Shown here: piece by piece, positions 18,352-25,984 of the stretch
How the letters are laid out: the number at the start of each line of letters is the position of its first letter
Position numbering within the stretch: position 1 is the first letter of the stretch
Origin: Polaromonas sp.
Lineage (GTDB): Bacteria > Pseudomonadota > Gammaproteobacteria > Burkholderiales > Burkholderiaceae_C
DNA: 64,000 nucleotides
Assembly (NCBI RefSeq): GCF_010365105.1
Contig: NZ_JAAFGZ010000025.1
Location: 1 to 64,000 of the forward strand
Direction: 5' to 3'
The notes under the pieces: model-generated
Database searches by the model: none
Seen by the model: only the letters and a program-made list of their open reading frames with translations
What the model was told of the DNA's origin: nothing
Position numbers and translations under genes: made by a program

Positions 18352-18774
18352 ATGTCGATTTCAACGGGTTCGATTGGCGCAAGCGCTGGTTTGCAGCACA
18401 GTCAAAAAACAGCTCAGCTGGCCATTGGCGGCCAGAGCGCGCAAGTCGTGGCCTCTAATTCACCGGCTGCCCTTGCGAAGGCTGACCTTTCCGGCGTGCC
18501 CGTTGTGAAACCTGCAGTGGATGCAAAGGATGGCGACGTTGCCAAACCCAATGCCACGCAGGTGCAGCAATCGCTGGACGACATCAACAAGGTACTGGCC
18601 GGCTTTTCAATCAGCGTGCAGTTCAAGGTTGACCCAGATTACAAGGAATTCATCGTCAAGGTGGTGGACCAGGACACCGGCAAGCTGATCCGCCAGATTC
18701 CGACCGAGGATGTGGTGAAGATGTCCAAGGCGATGGACAACCTGAAAGGGCTGTTGTTTGCCCAGTCGGTGTGA
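18352..18774 (+). CDS. flaG: FlaG family protein
   Basis: A protein of 140 residues with the FlaG domain in its C-terminal half, marked by VQFKVDPDYKEFIVKVVDQD and LIRQIPTEDVVKMSKAM. The N-terminal half is Ala/Ser/Gln-rich and unconserved. FlaG proteins modulate filament length in other bacteria and are usually encoded between fliC and fliD, as here. The frame opens at 18247. Candidate starts are ATG 18346 and 18352; GAAAG at 18340-18344 is better spaced for 18352. Confidence 0.88.
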   Translation: MSISTGSIGASAGLQHSQKTAQLAIGGQSAQVVASNSPAALAKADLSGVPVVKPAVDAKDGDVAKPNATQVQQSLDDINKVLAGFSISVQFKVDPDYKEFIVKVVDQDTGKLIRQIPTEDVVKMSKAMDNLKGLLFAQSV

Positions 18775-18804
18775 TTTTTCAGAACAGAAAAAACAGGATT
18801 GACC

Positions 18805-20277
18805 ATGGCTTCAGTTTCTTCTCTCGGCATTGGCTCCGGCCTTGATTTGAATACCTTGCTGACGGGCTTGAAGACCGCCGAGCAAGTACCGCTGGCGGCG
18901 ATTCAGAAGCAGCAAACCAGCTACACCACCAAGCTGACCGCCTATGGCCAGCTCAACGGTGCCTTGAGCGGGCTGCAGTCTGCAGCGGCGGCACTGGCCA
19001 AGCCGGAATTGTTTCAGGGCATCAAGGCCAATTCGACCGCCACCGATGTGCTGACGGCGACAGCGCTGCCAGCGGCGGTGAGCGGCAGCTACGCGGTGAA
19101 CGTGACGCAGTTGTCGCAAGCGCAGTCGCTGGCAACCACGGGACAAGCCGATGCCAGCACCAACATTGGCGATGGCACGACAGCCATCCGTGTGCAGTTT
19201 GAATTTGGCAAGACGGTGGGTGCGGTGTTCACCAAGGATGCGGATGCCTCGCGTACGCAATCGCTAGACATTGACCCCGCGCACAGCTCGCTGTCGGACA
19301 TTGCCAAGGCCATCAATGCAAAAACTACGCTGGGGGTGACCGCTTCCATCGTCAATGACGGCAGCGCCACACCGTTCCGTCTGGTGCTGACCTCGACAAA
19401 AACCGGCGAAGCTTCCAGCATGCGCATCACGGTTGCCGGAGACCAGGTTGACCCTGGTAATACGGGTGGGGCTCGTCTTCCGGATGCCAAGATTGCTGGT
19501 TTGCTGACGAACGACCCGGCGGCCGCAAAAACCTTGCAGCAAACTGTAGCCGCCCAAAACACAAAACTGACCGTGAACGGCATTGACATCACCAGCGCCA
19601 CCAATAGCGTGCCCGGTGCAGTTGCGGATGTGACCATGACAGTGAGCAAGGTCGGCACCAGCACCCTTACGGTGCAAAAAGACACCGACAGCGCAGGAGA
19701 TGCGATCGCCACATTTGTCAATGCTTTCAACAGCCTGCAGAGCGTTGCCAAAAGGTTGACCGCCTTTGATGCTGCCAGCAAGTCAGGCGCCGTTTTGCTG
19801 GGCGACTCGACCTTGCGCAATATTCAGGTGGGCATCCGTTCGGCGCTGACTTCGGCGCAAACAGACGATGGCAGCGGCCTTACGATGCTGTCGCAGGTTG
19901 GCGTGTCGTTTCAAAAAGACGGCACCCTGGCACTGGATTCGACCAAGCTGAAGGCTGCACTTGACGGCAACATTAGCGGTGTGACCCATCTGTTTTCAGG
20001 CGCGGCCAGCGGTTACGGTACCAAGATTGCCGCGCTGATTACCAGCTATACCGACACCACAGGCGGCGTGCTGACAGCGGCCACCAAGGGCATCAATGCA
20101 ACGCTGGACATGCTGGGAAAGCAGTACACGGCGACCTCTGCCCGAGTGGAGTCCACGGTGGCGCGTTACAAAGCCCAGTTCACGGCGCTTGACGTGATGA
20201 TGAGTCGCATGAACCAGACCAGCAACTACCTGACGCAGCAGTTCGATGCGTTGAACAACAGCGACAACAAAAAGTAA
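18805..20277 (+). CDS. fliD: Flagellar filament cap protein FliD (HAP2)
   Basis: A 490-residue cap protein (E. coli 468) that inserts flagellin subunits at the filament tip. The N-terminus has the family start MASVSSLGIGSGLDLNTLL, and the C-terminal domain ends in the coiled-coil MMSRMNQTSNYLTQQFDAL. A TTG six bases upstream is in frame, but ATG 18805 follows AGGA at 18795-18798. fliS follows after nine bases. Confidence 0.96.
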   Translation: MASVSSLGIGSGLDLNTLLTGLKTAEQVPLAAIQKQQTSYTTKLTAYGQLNGALSGLQSAAAALAKPELFQGIKANSTATDVLTATALPAAVSGSYAVNVTQLSQAQSLATTGQADASTNIGDGTTAIRVQFEFGKTVGAVFTKDADASRTQSLDIDPAHSSLSDIAKAINAKTTLGVTASIVNDGSATPFRLVLTSTKTGEASSMRITVAGDQVDPGNTGGARLPDAKIAGLLTNDPAAAKTLQQTVAAQNTKLTVNGIDITSATNSVPGAVADVTMTVSKVGTSTLTVQKDTDSAGDAIATFVNAFNSLQSVAKRLTAFDAASKSGAVLLGDSTLRNIQVGIRSALTSAQTDDGSGLTMLSQVGVSFQKDGTLALDSTKLKAALDGNISGVTHLFSGAASGYGTKIAALITSYTDTTGGVLTAATKGINATLDMLGKQYTATSARVESTVARYKAQFTALDVMMSRMNQTSNYLTQQFDALNNSDNKK

Positions 20278-20286
20278 GGCTCTCCC

Positions 20287-20763
20287 ATGTACACACGCAA
20301 CGCCATCAGCAGCGCCGGCGCCCGGAGCTATGCCCAGGTCGGCCTTCAGTCGGGGGTCATGAGCGCGTCGCCGCACCAGCTGATCACTTTGCTGTTCGAT
20401 GGCGCCAAGACCGCCATCGCCATGGCCCGCCACCACATGGCGCACAAGGAAATCGCCGCCAAAGGCAAGGCAATTTCCAAGGCGATCAACATCATCGATA
20501 ACGGGCTGAAGGCCAGCCTGGATGCAGAAGCGGGCGGCAAGGCCGGGGCCGAACTGGTCGCCAACCTGTCAGCGCTGTACGACTACATCAACCAGCGCCT
20601 GATGCAGGCCAACCTGCGCAACGACCCGGCGCTGCTGGACGAGGCCGAACGGCTGCTGGAAAACATCGGTTCGGCCTGGCGCGAGATCGATCCGCAAAAA
20701 TCACACTCGATGCCCGAAGCGTCGAATGACCATGCCACCCCACGTTTTTCTGCAGGAGCCTGA
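20287..20763 (+). CDS. fliS: Flagellin export chaperone FliS
   Basis: A 158-residue, mostly helical cytosolic protein (E. coli 136). It has the FliS patterns MSASPHQLITLLFDGAKTAI and LYDYINQRLMQANLRND. FliS binds the C-terminal helix of unfolded flagellin and presents it to FlhA. The C-terminal 20 or so residues after WREIDPQ are an unconserved extension. It lies between fliD and fliT with 3-9 base gaps. Confidence 0.95.
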   Translation: MYTRNAISSAGARSYAQVGLQSGVMSASPHQLITLLFDGAKTAIAMARHHMAHKEIAAKGKAISKAINIIDNGLKASLDAEAGGKAGAELVANLSALYDYINQRLMQANLRNDPALLDEAERLLENIGSAWREIDPQKSHSMPEASNDHATPRFSAGA

Positions 20764-20766
20764 TCC

Positions 20767-21111
20767 ATGAGTTCTCAAAGTGAAGTGATGCATTGCTACG
20801 AACAGATTGCGCTGTTGGCGGAACAGATGCTGTCGCTGGCGCGCACCTGTCAGTGGGGCGAGTTGCCGGCGCATGAAACGATGTACAGCGGCATGGTGGA
20901 CCGGCTCAAAGAGATCGAAGCGCTCGAATCGCTGCATGAAGAGCAGGTGGCGCGCAAGTATCTGCTGCTCAGCCGTATCGCGTCGCACCAAGCGGAAATC
21001 TCCAGCCTGGTCATGCCCCAGCTGCGGCAGCTGGGTGAAATGGTCCGGAATCTTGAGCAGCAGGAAAGCCTTCAGAAAGCCTACGGCCCGCATTCCGACA
21101 TACGATTGTGA
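20767..21111 (+). CDS. fliT: Flagellar protein FliT
   Basis: A 114-residue all-helical protein starting three bases after the fliS stop. FliT is the export chaperone of FliD and, in enterics, an anti-FlhDC factor. Sequence conservation in this family is low. The call rests on size, helical character (Glu/Gln/Leu-rich, with YEQIALLAEQMLSLAR at the N-terminus) and its position after fliDS. Confidence 0.85.
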   Translation: MSSQSEVMHCYEQIALLAEQMLSLARTCQWGELPAHETMYSGMVDRLKEIEALESLHEEQVARKYLLLSRIASHQAEISSLVMPQLRQLGEMVRNLEQQESLQKAYGPHSDIRL

Positions 21112-21204
21112 TTCCATTTTCACCAGTCATGTCCTTGCCTGGCCTTGGCCGTTAACGCACTGTCAGCCGTTTTGCGCCTGATCCTGCCCTGAAATGGAAA
21201 CCCG

Positions 21205-22458
21205 ATGAGCGGCCTGACGCCTCTGGTTGACACGCTGCTGGCCACCCGGCTGGCCCAGCGGGTGGATTTGGTGCCGCTCAAGCCCGAAGTGCAGCTTGCC
21301 GGCCCGGGACCGGTCACGCAGGTCGAGGAAGTGATCAACGACGTCCGACTGCCGTCGCGTGCGGCCGTGGAGCAGCAACTGGGCGTGGGACCGCTGAAAA
21401 GCGGCCTGCGTGGCCATGGCGACATAAGCGCGCGGCCCGACCAGGCGGTGACACTGAGTGCTGCGGCGCGCGCGGTCAGCGCCATCCTGGACGGACACAC
21501 CGGCGCAGCAGCGCGGGTCATCGGCAGCGGCCCGCTGTTGCCGTCGTCGCAACTGCCGCCGTCTCCGGTGATTGCCGAAACGCTGGCTCGCACTGTCAGC
21601 CGTTCTGGCCTGTTCTATGAATCGCACTTGGCGCAGTTCGCTGCCGGCGCGCGCTCGCTGGCCGAATTGGCGCAGGAGCCGCAGTCCCGCATGGAGGGAA
21701 TCCTTAAGGCCGCGACGGTCCAGGCGGACTTGCCAGAGGGGGCTGGCCCGGATGGCGAACGGGCCGTGGCCCCGTTAAACAGCCGCGCCGCCCAGCCTGT
21801 CATGACGCAGGCCGACGAGGCAGCACCGGGCGGGAGTAACAAGCCGGGTGTCGCCGTTCCCCCGCCGCCGGCTAACGACCCGGAATCAGCCCGGCTTGCA
21901 CCAGGCCTTGAGGCGGCCCATGCACACAAGAGTGCCTACGCGTCCATGCAAGAGGCTGATGGGTCAACGCCTGCGGCAAAAAGCCACGACGACAGCGCGA
22001 CGCATGCGGCACGCGGAACCACGCCTGCACTGGCGGGAATTCACCAGGATGCGGTGGCCCTGGTGCGCCAGCAACTCGAACTGTTGGCACAGCCCGTATT
22101 TCGCTGGAGCGGCGAAGCCTGGCCCGCCGTGTCCATGGATTGGGAAATCCGGGAAGATGAACGCCAGGCCGCAATCGGCGACGAGGCCATGCCCCGCAGC
22201 TGGAGCACCCGGCTGGCCTTGACCCTTCCGACACTCAGGAACATTGAAGTGCGGATCAGCCTGACCGGCGATGCCCTGCAGGTTCGCCTGGCTGCCAGCG
22301 AAGACGTCACCCAGGACCGGCTTCGTGAAGCCCGCGCCGAACTGCCGGAACGCCTGAGTGCTCTGGGGCTCGAACTGACGAGCCTGCAGATTGGCTCCCT
22401 TGCCGAACCTACCGAACCTGCCGACGCAAACACGCCGAAAGCCGACGATGGAGACTAG
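21205..22458 (+). CDS. Second FliK-like flagellar hook-length control protein
   Basis: A 417-residue protein. Residues about 125-165 hold LARTVSRSGLFYESHLAQF, a block I associate with the FliK-like proteins found next to flhB-like genes in betaproteobacteria. The C-terminal part (about 330-400) resembles a Flg_hook fold (RNIEVRISLTGDALQVRLAA and a helix before LGLELTSLQIG). The middle is Pro/Ala/Asp-rich and variable. The gene overlaps the FlhB C-terminal-domain gene by 11 bases, and FliK acts on exactly that domain of FlhB. It probably adds to, or replaces, the main FliK at 8644-10074 in export switching. The role is inferred. Confidence 0.72.
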   Translation: MSGLTPLVDTLLATRLAQRVDLVPLKPEVQLAGPGPVTQVEEVINDVRLPSRAAVEQQLGVGPLKSGLRGHGDISARPDQAVTLSAAARAVSAILDGHTGAAARVIGSGPLLPSSQLPPSPVIAETLARTVSRSGLFYESHLAQFAAGARSLAELAQEPQSRMEGILKAATVQADLPEGAGPDGERAVAPLNSRAAQPVMTQADEAAPGGSNKPGVAVPPPPANDPESARLAPGLEAAHAHKSAYASMQEADGSTPAAKSHDDSATHAARGTTPALAGIHQDAVALVRQQLELLAQPVFRWSGEAWPAVSMDWEIREDERQAAIGDEAMPRSWSTRLALTLPTLRNIEVRISLTGDALQVRLAASEDVTQDRLREARAELPERLSALGLELTSLQIGSLAEPTEPADANTPKADDGD

Positions 22459-22753
22459 CCCTGCAGGTGACGATCCGGCCGCCCGCGACATGGCCGGTCG
22501 GCCCAGCGCCATCGCGCTTTCTTATGCCAACAAGAACCGGGCGCCGCTGGTGGTGGCCAAAGGCTATGGCGCCGTGGCCGATTCCATCGTCAAGCGGGCG
22601 CGCGAAAGCGGTTTGTACGTGCATGAATCGCCGGAACTGGTCAAGTTGCTGATGCAAGTCAGCCTGGACGACGAAATCCCGCCGCAGTTGTACCTGGTCG
22701 TCGCCGAAGTGCTGGCCTGGCTTTACCGGCTCGAACCTGACCATTCCGCCTGA
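22448..22753 (+). CDS. Free-standing FlhB C-terminal (export switch) domain protein
   Basis: A 101-residue soluble protein that aligns with the cytoplasmic tail of FlhB after its autocleavage point. It shows the blocks AIALSYANKNRAPLVVAKG, YVHESPELVKLL, and IPPQLYLVVAEVLAWLY. The membrane domain and the NPTH cleavage motif are absent. Such proteins (FlhX or FlhB2 in epsilonproteobacteria) can supply the FlhB-CC fragment. ATG 22448 lies inside the end of the FliK-like gene, implying coupled translation. Its small size means it cannot itself be a channel component. Confidence 0.8.
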   Translation: METSPAGDDPAARDMAGRPSAIALSYANKNRAPLVVAKGYGAVADSIVKRARESGLYVHESPELVKLLMQVSLDDEIPPQLYLVVAEVLAWLYRLEPDHSA

Positions 22754-22995
22754 ATTTCATCAAATTTTCAGATGCACTTGCACTTCTGCTAATTGATGGA
22801 AGTGATGCAAAACTGAAACAAAATAAATAAAAGTGTGACATAGATGTAAAAATATCTAGAATATGGCAAAAGCAGATTTAGAAAACATCTTTGCTGGATA
22901 TTTCATTCAACGTCATTTTTTTAATATTCGATTCATTTATTTATTTCTCTGTTTTGCTTGAAATTACAGCTAAACAAGAGAAAAAGGAAAAAGTT
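22754..22995 (+). promoter_or_regulatory. AT-rich flhDC promoter/leader region
   Basis: These 242 bases are markedly AT-rich beside the GC-rich flanks. A candidate promoter is GTGACA (22835-22840), a 16-base spacer, then TAGAAT (22857-22862). The TGTGA at 22834-22838 could be half of a CRP-type site, but the second half is poor. The leader from there to the flhD ATG is about 130 bases with long T and A runs and a strong AAGGAAAAAG ribosome site. This layout resembles the heavily regulated long flhDC leader of enterics. Confidence 0.6.
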
Positions 22996-23313
22996 ATGGC
23001 TGAAACCACCAACACCAATGAAATTGGTGATCTGAACCTGACCTATTTGCTGTTGGCCCAGCGCTTGGTGCGGGAAGACGTTGCCACAGCCATGTTTCGC
23101 CTGGGTTTGAGCCGGGAAGTGGCTGATTTGTTGGGCAATTTGTCACTTTCCCAAATCGTGAAGCTGGCGGCTTCCAGCCTGTTCCTGTGCCGGCTGCGGT
23201 TTGACGACCAGCCGATTTTGTCGGCACTGACACAGGACGGCAAAAGCCTGCCCTTGCAGCAGGCGCATGCGGCCATTGTGTTGTCGGGCCAGCGGATTAA
23301 CGCCCTGCAGTGA
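22996..23313 (+). CDS. flhD: Flagellar transcriptional regulator FlhD
   Basis: A 105-residue subunit of the FlhD4C2 master activator of early flagellar genes. It contains the family block LNLTYLLLAQRLVREDVATA and the helix-turn-helix-like region around LSREVADLLGNLSLSQIVKLA. The longest frame starts at 22891, but the extra 35 residues are translated AT-rich leader. ATG 22996 follows AAGGAAAAAG and gives the usual length. flhC follows 63 bases later. Confidence 0.95.
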   Translation: MAETTNTNEIGDLNLTYLLLAQRLVREDVATAMFRLGLSREVADLLGNLSLSQIVKLAASSLFLCRLRFDDQPILSALTQDGKSLPLQQAHAAIVLSGQRINALQ

Positions 23314-23376
23314 TGTTACATATTGCGCCTTCAGATCTTTCAAAAATAGTTACCCAAGCTGAACGTGAAAGTCATC

Positions 23377-24000
23377 ATGGTTGCTAAAAGCGTCATTCGT
23401 GAAGCGCGCGAGATCCATCTGGCGATCGACCTGATCAAGCTGGGCGCCCGCCTGCAGTTCCTGGAAGCGGAAACGACGCTGAGCCGGGACCGCCTGATCA
23501 AGCTGTACAAGGAAATCCGGGGCGTTTCGCCGCCCAAGGGCCTGTTGCCGTTTTCGACCGACTGGTTTATGACCTGGCTGGCGAACATTCATTCGTCGAT
23601 GTTCTACAACATCTACCGCTTCATGGTGACGCATGGCGACTGCGCGCGGATTCCGGCGGTCATCAAGAGCTACCGGCTGTATTTGGAGCAGGTCGGGCAG
23701 CAGGGCGGTGAGCCGATTCTCGATTTCACGCGGGCCTGGACGCTGGTGCGCTTTTTCGACAGCGACATGCTGCAGCTGAGCACCTGCACACGCTGCACCG
23801 GACAGTTTGTCGCCCATGCGCACGAACCGCAAAACCATTACGTCTGCGTGCTGTGCCGGCCGCCATCGCGTGCCGGCAAGACCAGCAAGACGCCGCGCGC
23901 TGTGCCGGCAAAAGCCGCCATGCCGAAGCAGCCTGGGCTTGTGGCGTCGCCTTCGTCGTCGCAATGGCTGGCCGATGTGATGAACGGTGCCCGTATCTGA
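23377..24000 (+). CDS. flhC: Flagellar transcriptional regulator FlhC
   Basis: A 207-residue DNA-binding subunit of the FlhDC activator. It shows [20 protein letters not shown] at the N-terminus and two zinc-ligand cysteine pairs (CTRC and CVLC, about residues 133-160). A basic Ala/Lys/Pro tail follows, typical of betaproteobacterial FlhC. ATG 23377 gives the family-like start MVAKSV. A GTG four codons upstream (23365) is also possible. Confidence 0.95.
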   Translation: MVAKSVIREAREIHLAIDLIKLGARLQFLEAETTLSRDRLIKLYKEIRGVSPPKGLLPFSTDWFMTWLANIHSSMFYNIYRFMVTHGDCARIPAVIKSYRLYLEQVGQQGGEPILDFTRAWTLVRFFDSDMLQLSTCTRCTGQFVAHAHEPQNHYVCVLCRPPSRAGKTSKTPRAVPAKAAMPKQPGLVASPSSSQWLADVMNGARI

Positions 24001-24057
24001 CCTGTCGCAGGGCGGTGGCGGCGAATCGCGAAGTAAACATTGAATGGGGAGAGCGGC

Positions 24058-24921
24058 GTGCTGGTGATTCTTGGATATGTGGTGGTGCTGGGGTCGGTGT
24101 TTGGCGGTTATGCCCTGATGGGCGGGCATTTTGGCGTGCTCTACCAGCCCCTGGAAGTGCTGATCATCGGCGGTGCGGCTGTGGGCGCCTTCATTGCGGG
24201 CAACGATGGCAAGACCATACGTGCCACGCTGAAGGCGCTGCCCGGCCTGGTCAAGAGTTCCGGCAAGCACGACAAGGCGCTTTTCATGGAACTGCTTGCC
24301 TTGATGTACGTGCTGCTGTCCAAGGGCCGCAAGGACGGCATGATGGCGCTGGAGTCCGATGTCGAGGACCCAAAGAACAGCCCTGTCTTTGCGCCTTACA
24401 AGGTGATCCTGGCCGATGCCCATGTGCTGGAGTTCATGACCGACTACCTGCGCCTGGTTGTCAGCGGCAACACCGATCCGCATGAGATCGGCGAGCTGAT
24501 GGAGCAGGAAATGGAAACTTTCAAGCACGAAGGCGAGATTCCTGCGCACAGCCTGACGCGTGTTGGCGATGCGTTGCCGGCGCTGGGCATCGTGGCGGCG
24601 GTACTGGGCGTGGTGCATGCGCTGGCTTCAGCCGACCTGCCGCCGGCCGAGATGGGCCAGCTGATTGCGCATGCGATGGTTGGAACCTTCCTGGGCATCT
24701 TGCTGGCCTATGGTTTCGTTTCCCCGCTGGGCACGCTGATCGAGCACAAGGTGGCCGAGTCCCTCAAGGTTTATGAGTGCATCCGGGTCACCTTGATGGC
24801 CAGCCTGAACGGCTATGCGCCGCAGCTGGCGGTGGAGTTTGGCCGAAAAGTATTGCTATCCACCGAACGGCCTTCCTTCAGCGAACTCGAAGGGCATGTG
24901 CGCGATGTCAAGAGCCGCTGA
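24058..24921 (+). CDS. motA: Flagellar motor stator protein MotA
   Basis: A 287-residue proton-channel subunit with four membrane helices, very close to E. coli MotA. The cytoplasmic residues that contact FliG are present (Arg91 and Glu99 in GRKDGMMALES). The channel proline block GDALPALGIVAAVLGVVHAL and AHAMVGTFLGILLAYGF are clear. Translation probably starts at GTG 24058 after GGGGAGA (24046-24052), giving the canonical MLVILGYVVVLG. An upstream TTG at 24040 is less likely. motB follows after 18 bases. Confidence 0.97.
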   Translation: MLVILGYVVVLGSVFGGYALMGGHFGVLYQPLEVLIIGGAAVGAFIAGNDGKTIRATLKALPGLVKSSGKHDKALFMELLALMYVLLSKGRKDGMMALESDVEDPKNSPVFAPYKVILADAHVLEFMTDYLRLVVSGNTDPHEIGELMEQEMETFKHEGEIPAHSLTRVGDALPALGIVAAVLGVVHALASADLPPAEMGQLIAHAMVGTFLGILLAYGFVSPLGTLIEHKVAESLKVYECIRVTLMASLNGYAPQLAVEFGRKVLLSTERPSFSELEGHVRDVKSR

Positions 24922-24939
24922 ACCCTGCAAGGCCCCAGC

Positions 24940-25884
24940 ATGAGCAGCGACGCCAAACGCCCGATCATCGTCATCAAGCGCAAAGTGATGGCGGCCGGCC
25001 ACCATGGCGGCGCCTGGAAGATTGCCTTTGCCGACTTCATGACGGCGATGTTCGCTTTTTTCCTGGTCATGTGGCTGCTGTCGTCCTCCTCGCCCAAACA
25101 GTTGAGAGGCATTGCCGAACATTTCCAGATGCCGCTGAGCGAAGCGCTCAAGGGCGGGCCGGCCATCAACAACAGCCCCAGCGTGATTCCGGGCGGCGGC
25201 GATCCTCCATTGACCAAGGACGAGATCAAGAAGCCGAAAAACGAGGAAGACCTTGAAGCGATGGCCAATGCCGAGGACGTCGCCCGCCTGGACAACCTGA
25301 AAAAGCAGCTTGACGAGATGATCGAGTCCAGCCCGCTGCTCAAGCAGTTCAGCCCGCAGCTGCTGATCGACATCACGCCCGAAGGCTTGCGCATCCAGAT
25401 TGTCGACAGCAGCAACCGGCCGATGTTCGACCGCTCCAGCGCGGTGGTGCAGTCCTATATGCACACCATCCTGCGCGAGATCAGCCCGGTCATCAATGCA
25501 CAGCCCAACAAGATCACCTTGTCGGGGCATACCGATGCCACCCGATACGCACAGGGTGACAAGTCCTACAGCAACTGGGAGCTGTCAGCCGACCGGGCCA
25601 ATGCGTCGCGCCGCGAACTCGTGGCCGGCGGCCTTCAGGAGGTCAAGATCCTGCGGGTCATGGGCGTTGCGTCAAGCATGAACCTGAACCAGGAAGACCC
25701 TTTTGCACCCATCAACCGCCGCATCAGCATTGTCGTGCTCAACCAGCGTGCCCAGGCTGCCATCGAGAAAGCCAATGCAGCCAATGCCTCCGGCGGGCTG
25801 GCCAGGCCGGTCGCTTCGCAGCCAGCCCGTGCCAGCCAGACGGCCGTGAAGCTGTCAACCGTTGCTCCCGGCCAGCGGAGCTGA
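24940..25884 (+). CDS. motB: Flagellar motor stator protein MotB
   Basis: A 314-residue stator protein with a single N-terminal transmembrane helix carrying the essential proton-binding aspartate, here Asp32 (AFADFMTAMFAFFLVMW). The C-terminal half is an OmpA-like peptidoglycan-binding domain (LSGHTDATRYAQG, and NRRISIVVLNQ). It anchors the MotA4-5B2 stator to the wall. The 430 bases after motA belong to the same operon. Confidence 0.97.
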   Translation: MSSDAKRPIIVIKRKVMAAGHHGGAWKIAFADFMTAMFAFFLVMWLLSSSSPKQLRGIAEHFQMPLSEALKGGPAINNSPSVIPGGGDPPLTKDEIKKPKNEEDLEAMANAEDVARLDNLKKQLDEMIESSPLLKQFSPQLLIDITPEGLRIQIVDSSNRPMFDRSSAVVQSYMHTILREISPVINAQPNKITLSGHTDATRYAQGDKSYSNWELSADRANASRRELVAGGLQEVKILRVMGVASSMNLNQEDPFAPINRRISIVVLNQRAQAAIEKANAANASGGLARPVASQPARASQTAVKLSTVAPGQRS

Positions 25885-25984
25885 CGCGCCTGCCAATTCC
25901 TGGCGGCCAGATGAACCCGTCTTGCGGCACGCTTGCCTCAATCGACTGGTCAGCCGCCAGAACCCAACCCGAAAAGCCTAAAAG

